Numbered from the stretch's first letter, positions 1 to 10,525 are shown. The stretch is DNA of 64,000 nt from Siderastrea radians (GCA_964017195.1 OZ024895.1:15914034-15978033); one strand, 5' to 3'. Notes: generated by a model from the sequence alone, not told the origin. Program-made: numbers and translations.

Positions 1-432
1 TCGCTATTTTGTAGCGGGAACAGTTTGTAAGAACGGTGCACACGATGCGACATTGAAAATTGGGGTCATTTTGTCCCCGCTTCTTGACACACGAATTCAA
101 ACCAACTGAATTTCAAAATGTTAAGGGGTCAAAATTCTGTCCCACAACAGAACGTTTTCGCAAAAACGGGGATGTCACACGAGGAAAACTGTCATTGCAA
201 CATGACCCCGCTACATGTAGCCGCAACATGTCCCCTAGTGTGCGGCGGCCTTTAATGAATTTAAGCGCTTAGTGAAAACTTATCTTTGTAAAAGGGCCTT
301 TAATTTGAGATCAGTGCTCGGCCGGTTCAAAATCTTCCTGTAGTATGAATGGAGTTGAAGATTAAATGTTTCTTTAGATCTCGTAAATAAAATTGCAAAT
401 TACTACTAACTAATTTAACAAACGTGAGTAGC
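1..432. other. Leading non-coding stretch
   Basis: I see no convincing exon here. The only open frames are short, lack codon bias and match nothing I recognise. The stretch ends at the conserved upstream box of the decayed Ig unit A. Confidence 0.4.
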
Positions 433-465
433 AATTTCCGCTTAAGTAGTTCCGATGCAATGTGG
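433..465 (+). promoter_or_regulatory. Conserved upstream box of Ig unit A
   Basis: The block AATTTCCGCTTAAGTAGTTC is shared almost base for base with the region upstream of unit C (43.3 and 43.7 kb) and, more loosely, with units D, F, H and I. It lies about 205 nt before the ATG of the unit A signal-peptide exon, the same spacing as in the other units. Conservation outside coding sequence suggests a promoter or 5' UTR element; this is inference from position and repetition. Confidence 0.5.
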
Positions 466-1289
466 AATGAAGGTTTCTGCATTTCGTTGTATTCTTTAAA
501 GACAACAGTTTCTGGTTAGAAAGCAAAACACCCTGACCACTGTATCGAGGAAATATCATTGGAATACGCGTAGCCTTTTTGACGTAGTGCATTTACGGAT
601 GAGATCTTACTTCTCGCCTTCCAACATCGCCGTTCAGATGCGTTTGGTAAACGAATAGCTAAGATCTACAGAATACGGTATTTTCCTTCCAATGATGGTT
701 ATTGCATATTGAGGTATGTAAAACGTTGTCTTAATTACTTTGATATTTGTGATAAAAAAATACATATGATACATGTGAACTTTAAGTATCATTTTGACTA
801 TTATGCCAAGGTAGGTGCCTTGTTCGTATCTGCATGTCCTTAAATTCAACATTCCTCCTATCTCACTCTTACCTTTATTTTTCTTATTTCTTATTTCTAG
901 CAAGTGTATACAGTTTACACCAAGATATTTTAGGAAGACTATGTCAACATTGTTGGGTCTACTGTGGACTTCGCGTGGAATTTTCTCTGCTGACGTGAAG
1001 CTAGTTTCCTGGGGAGCACATCAGCTAGCTCATTTCTCCTTCAACAAAACTAGTTTCTCTAGTGAACGCAGTCTTAGTTCTACTACCAGTCCCAGCAGAC
1101 GACGCGGAACGTGTGACTGGAAGTCGCAGCAGCGACTCATCTTCTGGCCATGCAATATTCACGTTTATTAACATTAGAAAAGGAGATGTAAAATATTATG
1201 GCTGCCAGACGATACCCACTATTCCGGATGAGCCCAGACGTTTTGACTACGTACGTTTGTTTGTTGAACATAGGTATGTTATTCTATGA

Positions 1290-1500
1290 TCCCAAGGGGT
1301 TTGGGGTTCCAGGGATTGAGGTAAAAAGGGCTTCAGGGCTCCAAGACAGAAAAATTGGGGCTCTAGGGCTCCATACCTCCAGTCAAGGGTTCTGTTTAGT
1401 CAGAACCATTATTTGTTTCAGGGTCCGAGAGGAAAAAGATTTTGGGCTCCGTGTTTCACGGGAAGAAAATTCGGGGCTCCAGGGCTCCAAAGATCCCCTT
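1290..1500 (+). repeat. Degenerate GGGGCTCCAGGGCTCC repeats
   Basis: Intron sequence of unit A between the V and I relics contains six or more imperfect copies of a GGGGCTCCAGGGCTCCA-like word separated by A-rich spacers. The matching intron of unit C near 44.53-44.60 kb has only one or two such words, so the array expanded locally here. Confidence 0.55.
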
Positions 1501-1640
1501 TTGAGACACGGTTCATTCAAATGCAGGAAGATCCTCAAAGCTAGTACGTTCAGCTAATGATCAAACTAACACTCATCAATAGTGGGCCTTGCCGCCATTA
1601 ATGCCCCATTTGCCATAGACGGTTGCACAGTTTGAAAGAA

Positions 1641-1805
1641 ATAGCCCTTTTCACAGTTACCTTTTCTCATTTGCATTACAATGTTTTTGAACATGGATGT
1701 GAGGCAATTTCGGGCAATTTTGCTCTTTTAGCCCGAAATTGCCTCACATCCACGTTCAAAAACATTGTAATGCAAATGAGAAAAGTTAACTGTGAAAAGG
1801 GCTAT
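1641..1805. mobile_element. Foldback MITE-like hairpin
   Basis: Near-perfect inverted repeat: arms 1641-1715 and 1731-1805 (~75 nt each) around a 15 nt loop. The termini read AGCCCTTTTCACAG and its complement. There is no coding capacity. It sits in the unit A intron, just before the I-type exon relic, and looks like a non-autonomous DNA transposon. Confidence 0.75.
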
Positions 1806-1985
1806 TGCAAACGTCATCTGTTCTTATTTATAACCTTTTGTATAACTTTGCAGAGTTGCCCACTATTTTTCTCCAAACTGCAACAAATTTAAGCCACAAT
1901 GAGAGGAAACCCTGTTAGTATCACTGGTGGAGGAACTGATAAACCAGCCCCTGATATAATGTGGATTCATAAAAAACAAGACAAG

Positions 1986-2895
1986 AAAAGCCCCAGGGGC
2001 CTTAGACCCCGCCGTTTTCCCCTTCTCCTCATGGTGCAAAATACATTACGGTCACTCAAGGTACGAGGCCAAGTGGTGTAAATTTATAAAGTTGGTGATT
2101 TATCGTGCCTTTGACGTGTTTACTGCCACCTCCCCCCCACGTCTTTTCTGCACCCTTCTCCTTGTGATAACATGAATCCCTAACAGTATGAACACTTTCC
2201 CCATCCCTCATTTCTTGGTTATTCACCTGTTCCAGCACTTGCGAACTGACATCTCACCGTAAGGGCGCGGAAATGAGATTTATCGATAAAGAAAAATAAT
2301 CCTAAAATCTAAAGGGAACGGTTATCTACCGAAAAAAAATGTACAAGTCTACTTTCAGGCCATGATTCGATGAATGATTTGGCGAAAGCAAGGGACTTCC
2401 CCAAATCGGCTTCTGTGTTTCCGTGATGCAATATTTACGTGCCACGGTTTATGCCAGCTTCAAAGCTCGCTAGCACGTTTCTCTCATCGAAGAGAAGTCA
2501 ACTTTATTGAATTTCTTGTACTTTTCTGTACACTTTTCCCTAAAGATTTTGGCGAAGCAAAGCAAAACTGCCAAAAAAATACTTGCATTTCACTGTTGAA
2601 TTATTCCACTTGGCGAAAGCAAGGGACTTCCCCGAATCGGCTTCTGTGTTTAAGTGATGTAATGTTTACGTGCCAGGGCAAGTTACGCGAATTCATGCCA
2701 GCTTCAAAGCTCGCTAGCACCCTCGTTCTTGCTTTCATCGAAGGGGTTTTTATGTCATTAAATCGCCAGTAATTTTCTACACCAACTTTCATGAAAATTC
2801 TGGCGAATAAACGCTAAACGAACGAAGATTACCGGCAAGTATTGTTTTGATCGAGCGAAGGTCTGGGGCAAGTGACCACCAAAAAAAAAAAGAAC
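1986..2895 (+). repeat. Tandem ~0.9 kb repeat, first copy (intact)
   Basis: This stretch and 2896-3812 are diverged direct copies: GTTGGTGATTTATCG occurs at about 2090 and 3003, the CGAATCGGCTTCTGTGTTT block recurs several times inside each copy, and the ATGAAAATTCTGGCGA block occurs at 2790 and 3796. This copy continues without interruption through ATAAACGCTAAAC and GGCAAGTATTGTTTTGA to a poly-A stretch near 2880. It therefore gives the uninterrupted form of the site that is split in the second copy. Its left edge truncates the unit A Ig exon. Small open frames inside it repeat with the unit and are not convincing genes. Confidence 0.7.
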
Positions 2896-3812
2896 GAGAA
2901 ACGCCCCAGGGGCATTGGACTCCGCCGTTTTTCCCCTCCTCCCAGGGAGCAAAATATATTACGGTCACTCAAGATACGAGCCCAAGTCGTGTAACTTTTA
3001 AAGTTGGTGATTTATCGTACCTTTGACGTGTTTGCTGCCAGTCCCCCTTACGTCTTCTCCGCACCCTTCTCCCTGTGATAACATGAATCCCTGATAGTAT
3101 AAACCCCATCCCTCATTCCTTGGTCATCCACTTGTCCTAGCTTTCGTGAAGAAGAACGTGACGACATATTTTGACCATAGCGTGACTCAGTTACGTCACG
3201 TTTTTTAAATAAACGAACTGACATGTCTGCGTAATTCTAAATAGCAAGGGCACGGAAATTTAAATAGATTTCTTGACAAAGAAACTTATTCTAAAATCTA
3301 AAGGAAACTGGTAGCTATGAAAAAAAAAACGTAAAAGTCTATTTTACGCCGTGATTCGATGAGTGATTTGGTGCAAGCAAGTTACTTCTCCGAATCGGCT
3401 TGTCTTTCAATGACGTAATGCCGTTTATGTGCCACGGCACGTAGCATGAATCATTGGCTTTCAAAGCTGGCTAGCACCTTCTTCCTTGCTCTCATCGAAG
3501 AGAAGTCAACTCCATTGAATTTCTTGTACTTTTCTACACAACTTTCCCTAAAGATTTTGGCGGGCAAAGCAAAACTGCCAAAAAAATGCTTGCATTCACT
3601 GTTGAATTATTCAACTTGGCGAAAGCAAGAGACTTCCCCGAATCGGCTTCTGTGTTTCAGTGATGTAATGTTTACGTGCCAGGGCAAGTTAGGCGAATTC
3701 ATGCCAGCTTCATAGCTCGCTAGCACCTTTGTTCTTGCTTTCATCGAAGGGGTTTTTATGCCATTAAATCGCCAGTAATTTTATACACCAACTTTCATGA
3801 AAATTCTGGCGA
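2896..3812 (+). repeat. Tandem ~0.9 kb repeat, second copy, left part
   Basis: Second copy of the repeat at 1986-2895. It runs to the ATTCTGGCGA word at about 3803-3812 and then breaks into the DIRS-like element. The rest of the copy (ATAAACGCTAAAC, then GGCAAGTATTGTTTTGA and a poly-A stretch) resumes at 7263. Confidence 0.7.
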
Positions 3813-3858
3813 TTCTATTTCGTCACCGGTCTATGTCACAAGGAATATCACGTGAGAT
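3813..3858 (+). repeat. Left inverted terminal repeat of DIRS-like element
   Basis: Contains CACCGGTCTATGTCACAAGG followed by AATATCACGTGAGA. The reverse complement recurs at 7081-7122 with only a few differences, placing the two ends in inverted orientation around the recombinase and gag frames. Confidence 0.8.
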
Positions 3859-4051
3859 ATGCGTGCGCACCTCTGCATTCAGTTGCTTGCTAACCTTCCA
3901 AGCGTTCGGACTTATGTAAATTACGTCGACCATTTTTCAACCTCTATTTATCGGTTTTTTTCTGAAAGGAACCTACCAAATTTAGACGTGTTGGGTGCTT
4001 CTCGGATCCGAAATAAGCAAAAAATTTCACCGTAAATTGCGAGTCGAGAGA

Positions 4052-4894
4052 ATGGCGGGAAAACGTACCCAGGAGGACGAGAGCCCAAAGGACAGGTCCA
4101 CAGAGTAATAAGGCAAAGAGGATGAAGATGCACTTCTTAATGAAGATGAAGACAGCCTTCCAACACAAATGGCAGTGCCGGCCGCTTCAGAAAAACCCAA
4201 CGACACGTTGGAATCGACGCTTATAAAGCTGAACGACAACATGTTGTCGGTTACGAAATCGATGAGCTCGATGGAACAAGCTATTGTACGGCTTGCGGAC
4301 AGCCAGATACCTTCGAAAAGGCAGAGAGTTGACGAATTGTCTGACTCAGACACTGATTCAAATAACGAAGCTTCTGCATCCCTGGATGAGGACAGTGACA
4401 CGCTGCTCGAAAACGTAGCAAAGACTCGTCCGACCCGGGAGCCAAAAGATGATTTGCTTGACACTATCGCAAATGACCTCAATGCAGATGAGCAAACTGA
4501 CCAAAACGTCTCAGATAAGCTCGCAAAAATCATCAATAAGAGATGGCCGGAGAAATTGAACTCCGACAAACTCTCTGAAAATCTGAAGAAACATGCCCGA
4601 CCTGGGAACCTTGATAGTTTGGTTGTCCCACGAGTGAACTCTGAAATATGGGCAAACATGACCCATGCGGTCAAACGAGTGGACCTGAGAACGGTAAATA
4701 CTCAGAACATGGTTTCTAAGGTGGGCACTATTATTGCAAAATGTACTGACAATTTGCTAAAGGCCCGCAAAAAAGATGCCAAGGAAATTGATCTGGATGA
4801 AATAGTTGATTCTAATGCGAACCGATCCTCTGGTTTTATTGGGCCACACACAAAACGAATTATCCGTGTAAAGGCGCCAGGCAATAAGACCTAG
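4052..4894 (+). pseudogene. DIRS-like gag-type ORF1, nonsense near the start
   Basis: The likely original start is the ATG at 4052 (MAGKRTQEDESPKDRSTE), but two in-frame stops (TAATAA) follow at codons 19-20. The same frame continues open past the ATG at 4169 for 241 residues. The protein is highly charged, with a coiled-coil-like segment (residues ~10-50), a Ser/Asp-rich stretch (SDSDTDSNNE) and a conserved C-terminal part (INKRWPEKLN, MVSKVGTIIAKCTDNLLKA) typical of the first ORF of DIRS-type elements. Expected role: nucleic-acid-binding capsid-like protein. Further gag-like sequence in other frames continues to about 5210. Confidence 0.65.
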
Positions 4895-5239
4895 CCTCAA
4901 GACAGAATATGCAGGGCTTTGCTCACAAAATGTCCCAGGTACTTCGCTGCTCTTTGGAGATGACCTCCAACAACAGCTAAACAATGTTAAAGCTTTGAAT
5001 AAAATCTCACAAACGTCAGCAAATGCAAACAAATCACAAAGAAGTGGTTACAAAGGAAACTCCAGTGACAGTGGAAAGAATAGGTGCCTCGGACAAGTAT
5101 TACAATAGGCCCTTTCATTCCCAAAGCCATTGGCGAAACCGTGGGGTTTCAACCGTTGAATCATTGGAAAGTAAAGTTGTTCATTCATACCTTCTTCTGC
5201 GACAACAAATCTTTGCTTAAAATGCATCTAACATAGTAT

Positions 5240-5690
5240 CGAGTGCTTGGAAAGCTGCCGCTTTGCTCGCTATTGCTTTACAAAATCCACTCATTTCGTC
5301 TCTTCGCCTCCTGTCGCTCGTCGTCAAAAAATGCTGTATTTTTGTAGTGATACGTCTTGTGATTCGTTTCTTTGGTCACTATGTCTCGGAGCAATACGAA
5401 CGGTCGACAGTTTCTTGTACATCTTCGAGAGCTCAAGAGAAATATAACTCCGATAGAGAGGTAGCGCGAGACTGCGGGTTCTTGATTTGACGTCACAAGG
5501 TAACTAGTCCCATGCCCTCACTGCTCGACCCTGAACCAAAATGGTGTCTATTTTCGCCCGATTTTCCGTACTTCAACCGCGCACAGAAAATCAGGGATTA
5601 ACCCAAATCAAAACCTTTTTGTGACGAAATGCTCCAAATGATAACAGGATTTATTTGACGGGGAAAAAATTTTGGGGGTTAGGTGCACTT
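5240..5690. repeat. Non-coding insert replacing the RT region
   Basis: Between the gag remnant and the RNase H tail lies roughly 450 nt with no reverse-transcriptase motif in any frame. It looks like an unrelated dispersed repeat that arrived with, or after, deletion of the RT core. The short frames here carry no recognisable domain. Confidence 0.45.
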
Positions 5691-5691
5691 T

Positions 5692-6172
5692 AACTATAGG
5701 CTTAAACCTTATGTGCCATACAAGCCTGACCCAGGCGCTGTAGCTGTAGATGCTTTTACGGTACAATGGTCACAGTATGTTTTATGCTTTTCCACCCTTT
5801 AGTGTGATTATGAGAACCCTTCAAAAGATACAGCAGGACCAAGCAGCAGGCTTACTACTTGCACCATTCTGGCCAACTCAAGCATGGTGGCTGACACTAA
5901 CAAGGATGCTGATACAAGCACCATTAGTGCTCCCAAACAGTATGGACACACTGTACCTTCCTCAGGACCCCAGTGCTGTGCACCCCCTGATGTCCTTACT
6001 CCTTTGCCACTTGTCCGGGAACATTTGCAGAGTCAAGGAATTTCATCGTCAGCTTCCGACATTATCACGCAGTCCTGGCGTACAAGCACGAGGGTCCAGT
6101 ACAGCTCTTACATTAAGAAATGGATGGAGTACTGTAGTAAACGGAAAATTGATCCAATTTCGCCTTCTGTAA
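5692..6172 (+). pseudogene. RT/RNase H C-terminal remnant of DIRS-like element
   Basis: One frame reads YKPDPGAVAVDAFTVQWSQ, then after a frameshift near 5765 continues FYAFPPFSVI, LLLAPFWPTQAWW and LSRSPGVQA. This order (PDP..A.DAF, FPPF, AP.WPTQ.W) matches the end of the RT-RNase H polyprotein of DIRS-type elements as I know the family. Its 3' half overlaps the recombinase frame in another phase, a known trait of DIRS elements. The polymerase core upstream is deleted. Confidence 0.7.
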
Positions 6173-6949
6173 CGAGTGGAATTAATTTTCTTGCGGAGCT
6201 TTATCACAAGGGACTCAGTTACAGCGCTTTAAACACTGTATGGAGAGCATTGGCAAGTGTCATTGTATTACAGGGAAACCAGTCCTTTGGTAATCACCCA
6301 CTTGTTTCTCGGTTTTTGAAGGGAACATTTACTACGAGACCATCCCTGCCGAAATACAAAGAAGTGTGGGATGTGAACACGGTTCTTGAACATTTGAAAA
6401 CTTTTCATCCTGCTGAGAGTGTATCTTTAAAACTTTTGACATTAAAATTAGTTATGTTAATGGCCATATTATCTGGCCAACGTTGCCAGACCATTCATGC
6501 CTTAACTACTAGGGACATGAAAGTCTCAGACAGCAAAGTTGTGTTTACTGTTAATGAATTGTTGAAAACTACTAAACCTGGATGAAGATCCTCGTCTCTA
6601 CGTGGTCAGGTACCTTTCCGAATACCTGAAGAGGACAAAGGACATGAGACATGGTCATCAAAAGTTACTTGTTAGTTACCAGAAGCCACACTGGCCAGTC
6701 TCCAAGGACACTGTCAGTAGATGGTTGAAGCACACCTTCGGTGCCCACAGTACAAGAGCTGCGTCAACCTCAGCAGCAAAAGCTCAGCACCTCTCAATAA
6801 AAACTATCATGGACAGTGCTGGGTGGTCCTCGGAAAATACTTTCATGAAATATTACAACAAAGCTATTTCCAAACCAAAAGATTACAGCTGTAAAGATGC
6901 TAAGAACCTTAACTACAATTGTTATTTGATTGTGGAAACAGACAGTTAG
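5884..6949 (+). pseudogene. Tyrosine recombinase (XerD/Cre-like) of DIRS-like element, frameshifted
   Basis: The frame from 5884 has an N-terminal SAM-like core-binding part (SWRTSTRVQYSSYIKKWMEY, INFLAELYHKGLSYSALNT) and enters the catalytic domain with LSGQRCQTIHAL, which holds the first catalytic Arg. The frame ends at a TGA near 6583; sequence resumes in another frame as DEDPRLYVVRYLSEYLKR, so a short deletion plus frameshift has occurred. The last part has the HSTRAA box (His and second Arg) and AGWSSENTFMKYY with the Tyr nucleophile. The region before HSTRAA is also shorter than usual. The enzyme would catalyse strand exchange for integration; this copy is inactive as drawn. Confidence 0.8.
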
Positions 6950-7080
6950 AGAGTTATTGTTCATGTTACAACCAGGTTGTTCTGTAAACACAAGGCCAGT
7001 ATGATTAAAGCCATGGTTATTGTTGACATTTATATGGTCTTCAGTTATGGTCGACGTCTTCCGGTCACATGCTTTCAAGT

Positions 7081-7122
7081 CTCACGTGATTTCCTTGTGA
7101 CATAGACCGGTGGCGAAACAGA
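7081..7122 (-). repeat. Right inverted terminal repeat of DIRS-like element
   Basis: CTCACGTGATTTCCTTGTGA followed by CATAGACCGGTGGCGAAACA is the reverse complement of 3813-3858 with a few substitutions. Confidence 0.8.
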
Positions 7123-7126
7123 ATTG

Positions 7127-7262
7127 AAAAATTAAACGAGACTTCCCTGTAAGTTGAAGTTTGATTAAGATTCTATGACTGACGTGACTCCCTTGTTCCC
7201 GACCGGTGACTCATAGAATCTTAATCAAACTTCAACTTACAGGTAAGTCTCGTTTAATTTTT
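7127..7262. repeat. Hairpin at the right end of the DIRS-like element
   Basis: Arms 7127-7178 and 7211-7262 are 52 nt inverted copies with one mismatch, around a 32 nt loop. The loop and inner arm contain GACCGGTGAC and ATAGAATC, which also occur in that order in the complement of the element's left end. It lies inside the sequence absent from the uninterrupted repeat copy, so it may be the internal complementary region of a DIRS-type element, or a separate foldback inserted beside it. Confidence 0.55.
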
Positions 7263-7360
7263 TAAATAAACGCTAAACAAACGGAGATAAGCGGCAAGTA
7301 TTGTTTTGACCGAGCTGAGGTTTGGGGCAAGTGATCACCCAAAAAAAAAAAAAAAGAAAA
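7263..7360 (+). repeat. Tandem ~0.9 kb repeat, second copy, right part
   Basis: AATAAACGCTAAAC, GGCAAGTATTGTTTTGA, GGGGCAAGTGATCACC and a poly-A run match the end of the first copy at 2806-2892. This is the continuation of the copy interrupted at 3812. Confidence 0.7.
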
Positions 7361-7845
7361 AACCGGTTTTACTAGACCCCGTCCTGACGGCAGGGTAACA
7401 AGCGAAGAGTTCCGGGGTTAAAACAGCTCATCTCACTTGTTGTAAACATCCGTAATAGAGCTGCGGGAATGTACTCAGGCGGAAGCAAAGAGAAACGACC
7501 AAGGCTCGTAGTTATCTGTGAGTATACGACGACGTCGGACAGTGTAGTAGCACTTTACATTAAATAACGTAACTTTGATTTGCTTTCCAATTTGAAAATA
7601 ACAGGATAAGTAATTCTGAGTACTCAGTTGGATGTGACCATAGGCCGAGTCCAGTTTGGCAGATGGAGGAATTTGTTTTAGAGTCCTCTTACTCTTATTT
7701 GCAAACCTGCTTGTGTCAATTCGTTCCATTTTCTGAAAAAAAGTGCTAGTTAAATAAATCCAGCAAGACACCCAACCACCGCTGCGGTAAATACGTGCTG
7801 GATGCTGGTTGGTTGAATTTTGATTCTATTGCTATTCACTTCTTA
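7361..7845. other. No gene recognised
   Basis: Only short open frames occur, without domain features. The stretch separates the DIRS-split repeat from the giant inverted repeat. Confidence 0.4.
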
Positions 7846-9629
7846 TTACCAGCATTTTCACTACTACGCGACTTCTCTTTTCAAAACACTTCTGAGCACT
7901 TTGCAATACGCTCCCATCAATCATACCTTATATGGGAAGTGTGTGATGTTACCGCAATTGAATTGAGCTCGAAGGAATAAGGATGGCGCCAAATTATCCC
8001 GTAAATTTGCGCTGGTGAGTCATATATTGACTAGTAAGAGGCTTTAGAGTCGTTGATGTTGCAAGAATACTTCCCGTTTGGCAGATATTTGTAAAGAAAT
8101 TTCAACATTTCTTCAGAATTAAATACATGCTCGGTGGATTATCCTATGCGGCGGATGGTAAGCTTGCGTTTAATCTCGTGAAGAAGCTAAACCGAAGTGT
8201 GAAGTAAAAATTCTAGCTTTTCTGACCTGAAAATGGCACATGACATGTTATTCACCACGAGTATAATCTGGCAAAATCTCGAAGTGTACGAGGACGACAT
8301 TCAGGAGTAGATAGAGTATGCAACGGGAAAACGAATCATGATCGGCGTGGGATCAACCGATTCGTGAAGTAAATGGTTTTGACAAGAAGAAAAGCTGAAG
8401 AAACGTACGTAGGACTTGTTGGATTGTTTTTGCAAGAAACACTGCTAATTGTAGTCACCTATCACTCGAGGAATGGAATGAAAAACAAAGCATAAGCGCC
8501 TTATAACGTTTATTGTTCTGCGTGAATGTTAACGCTGTGACATGATAGGAAGAAAAATCTGAAAAATCGTTATTTACAAAAGCGGGAACGGGGAAATATC
8601 AAGGAAAATATTTAAGCATAGTTTCATGTTTACTTCTTCGTTATAGCTCACCGTGATTACCAAAGAACGTGATAAGCGAAACAGGCACCGAGAACAGTTG
8701 CTATTTATAGATGAATCAGAACTTCTCAGACTTATCTTTTAATAGCAACTGTTCTTGGTGAAATTCAGCGATCCTACGACAATACATCGTCCTGTTTCCC
8801 TCATCACGTTCTCTGGCAATTGTCTTGAGTTATAACGAACAAGTAAACTTGAAAGTAAGCTTAAATATTTTCCTCGATTCCCCGTTCCCGCTTGTAGAAA
8901 TAACAATTTCCCTATCAAGTCACAGCGTTATATGTTTACATTCTCGAGACATAGAACAACAAGCGTTACAAGCGCATTATAAGCTTATGCTTTATTTTGT
9001 TTTTTCATTTCATTCCGGAGGTGATAGGTTATTAGAATTAGCAGTGTTCCTTCCAAAAAAAATACAGCAAGTCATACCTACCTTTCTTCTTGTCAAACAC
9101 ATTTTCTTCACGAATCGGTTGATCGCACGCCGATCATGATTCGTTTTCCCGTTGCATTCTCTATCCACTCCTGAATTTCATCCCCGTAAACTTCGGGATA
9201 TTGCCAGATTCTACTCGTGGTGAATAACATGTCGTGTGCTATTTTCAGGTCAGAAAAGCTAGAACTTTTACTTCACACTTCGGTTTAGCTTATTCACGAG
9301 ATTAAACTCAAGCTTACCATCCGCCACATAGGATAATCCACCGAGCGGGTATTTAATTCTGAAGAAATGTCGAAATTTCTTTACAAATATCTGCCAAACG
9401 TGAAGTATTCTTGCAACATCAACGACTCTAAAGCCTCTTACTAGTCAATATATGACTCACCAGCGCAAATTTACGGGATAATTTGGCGCCATCCTTATTC
9501 CTTCGAGCTCAATTCAATTGCGGTAACATCACACACTTCCCATATAAGGTATGACTGACGGAAGCGTATTGCAAAGTGCTAAGAGGTGTTTTGAAAAGAG
9601 AAGTCGCGTAGTAGTGAAAATGGTGGTAA
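7846..9629. repeat. Giant inverted repeat (~0.86 kb arms)
   Basis: The left arm (7846-8706) and right arm (8741-9629) are reverse complements at high identity with scattered substitutions and small indels. The outer ends read CATTTTCACTACTACGCGAC and complement. Both arms hold AATTATCCCGTAAATTTGCG, GGCAGATATTTGTAAAGAAA and CGGGAACGGGGAA or their complements. The spacer is about 34 nt, flanked by GAGAACAGTTGCTATT and its complement. Short frames in it are arm shadows. It could be two head-to-head copies of a mobile element or a very large foldback. Confidence 0.8.
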
Positions 9630-9642
9630 CCAAGCGCGAGGG

Positions 9643-9739
9643 CCGTACTGGGAGAATATTGCCCGAGATCTTTCCGGTAGGGACCGAGCGAAGCGAGGTC
9701 CGTACAAGAAAGACTGAGAGCAATATTCTCCCAGTACGG
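9643..9739. mobile_element. Short MITE-like element
   Basis: Perfect 20 nt inverted ends (CCGTACTGGGAGAATATTGC and complement) bracket a core with the small palindrome GACCGAGCGAAGCGAGGTC. There is no coding capacity. It directly follows the giant inverted repeat. Confidence 0.7.
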
Positions 9740-9892
9740 TCCCCAGCTAGTGAGAGTTAATAAGAAGTTTATTATATGGCTTTGGCTAATAGCGGAGGCA
9801 GCGCGCTAGCGCGTCAGCGGAGCTCCATTGCTAAGGAAATTTGGTAATCTATCAAGCCAAAAAATTTTGGTAGTGACGTAGTAGTCACGTGA

Positions 9893-9951
9893 CCGTCCGT
9901 CCGTACATCCGTACGTCCGTCCGTCTGTACATCCGTACGTCCGTCCGTCCG
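9893..9951 (+). repeat. CCGTCCGTACAT minisatellite
   Basis: About 60 nt built of CCGT tetranucleotides, with a longer period formed by TACATCCGTACGTCCGTC words repeated twice. Confidence 0.8.
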
Positions 9952-10443
9952 CACCACAGGGCTACCAATACACTTCCTACACTGGATAGAACCCTGTGCT
10001 GAATCCCGTGTGTTTTCGGCGCGAAATCGCATGTTGACCCGCGTTGTAGCAAAACAAGCAAAGACAACAAAAGTCAAAAACAAATTTGTTAGTGGAAAAA
10101 AAAAGTTCAAAAAAACACTCAGTTGTCTTTTTGGTGGAAGAGGAAAAGTTCAATCTAGGCGAAAGAAATTCGGCGATAAAGTTCAGGCAAAAAGTTCAAA
10201 TTTGCCTCGTCGGTTCTGTTCAAACTCGGTCGGCACACCGCTTGAGTTCGCAACTTTTCGCAGCGGTTTCGACGCCAAATATAGCAGAGCTAGTGCTTTT
10301 TGGTTTTTTCTGTCCACAACCATGGTTTTTACGACGTTTCGAACACATTTTGCCAGGAAAAACACCAGCATTTTCATGCTGATAGGCAGCTTGTCATGAA
10401 GAAAGAAATAAGTATTAAAATTAACTACAAAAACAATGTCAAA
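9952..10443. other. No gene recognised
   Basis: Overlapping short frames on both strands have no recognisable domain; I consider them chance frames in dispersed repeat sequence. Confidence 0.35.
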
Positions 10444-10525
10444 CGCCCATGGCCTAGTGGACTAGTTACCGGCATCTCACGCCGACGAGCCGGGTTCGAC
10501 ACTCAACGGGAGCAAGAATTTTTTT
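10444..10525 (+). ncRNA. tRNA-Glu-like SINE or tRNA pseudogene
   Basis: CCCATGGCCTAGTGGACTAG contains an A-box-like word and CCGGGTTCGACACTC a B-box-like word, at tRNA spacing. Between them CGGC-ATCTCAC-GCCG folds as an anticodon arm with CTC in the anticodon position, as in tRNA-Glu. The 5' and 3' ends do not form a full acceptor stem, and a T-rich tail follows. This suggests a tRNA-derived SINE head or a degenerate tRNA copy, not a working tRNA. Confidence 0.6.

Larger units (their letters stand above)
638..1985 (+). pseudogene. Decayed Ig receptor unit A (signal peptide, V, I exons)
   Basis: Three exon relics lie in the order seen in the 39-63 kb array. The signal-peptide exon 638-713 has the family start (ATG CGT TTG GTA) and the 76 nt length but an in-frame TAG at 656. 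The V-type exon follows a TTTCTAG acceptor at 900 and runs to about 1273; it aligns with unit C (SSSGHAIF, RKGD, YYGC, FDYVRLFVE segments) but in different frames, so it carries frameshifts. The I-type exon starts at 1854 after TTTGCAG (LPTIFLQTATN) and is shifted by one base after the NERK segment; it ends near 1985 where a repeat begins. This is a pseudogene, probably the 5' part of the receptor whose tail lies at 19.8-22.4 kb. Confidence 0.75.
3813..7262 (+). mobile_element. Internally deleted DIRS-like tyrosine-recombinase retroelement
   Basis: The element is bounded by comparison with the uninterrupted repeat copy at 2790-2880. It contains a left inverted terminal repeat (3813-3858), a gag-like frame (4052-4894), the 3' end of a reverse transcriptase/RNase H frame (about 5692-6172), an overlapping tyrosine recombinase frame (about 5884-6949), the right inverted terminal repeat (7081-7122) and a hairpin (7127-7262). 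Gag, RT-RH and tyrosine recombinase with inverted ends is the layout of DIRS-type elements. Most of the RT is missing and about 5240-5690 holds unrelated sequence, so the copy is defective. No target duplication is evident, as expected for recombinase-mediated insertion. Confidence 0.8.

Noticed and set aside
4027..4674. 215-codon minus-strand open frame
   Set aside because: It is the antisense shadow of the Ser/Asp/Glu-rich DIRS gag frame; its Ser/Phe-rich composition mirrors that.
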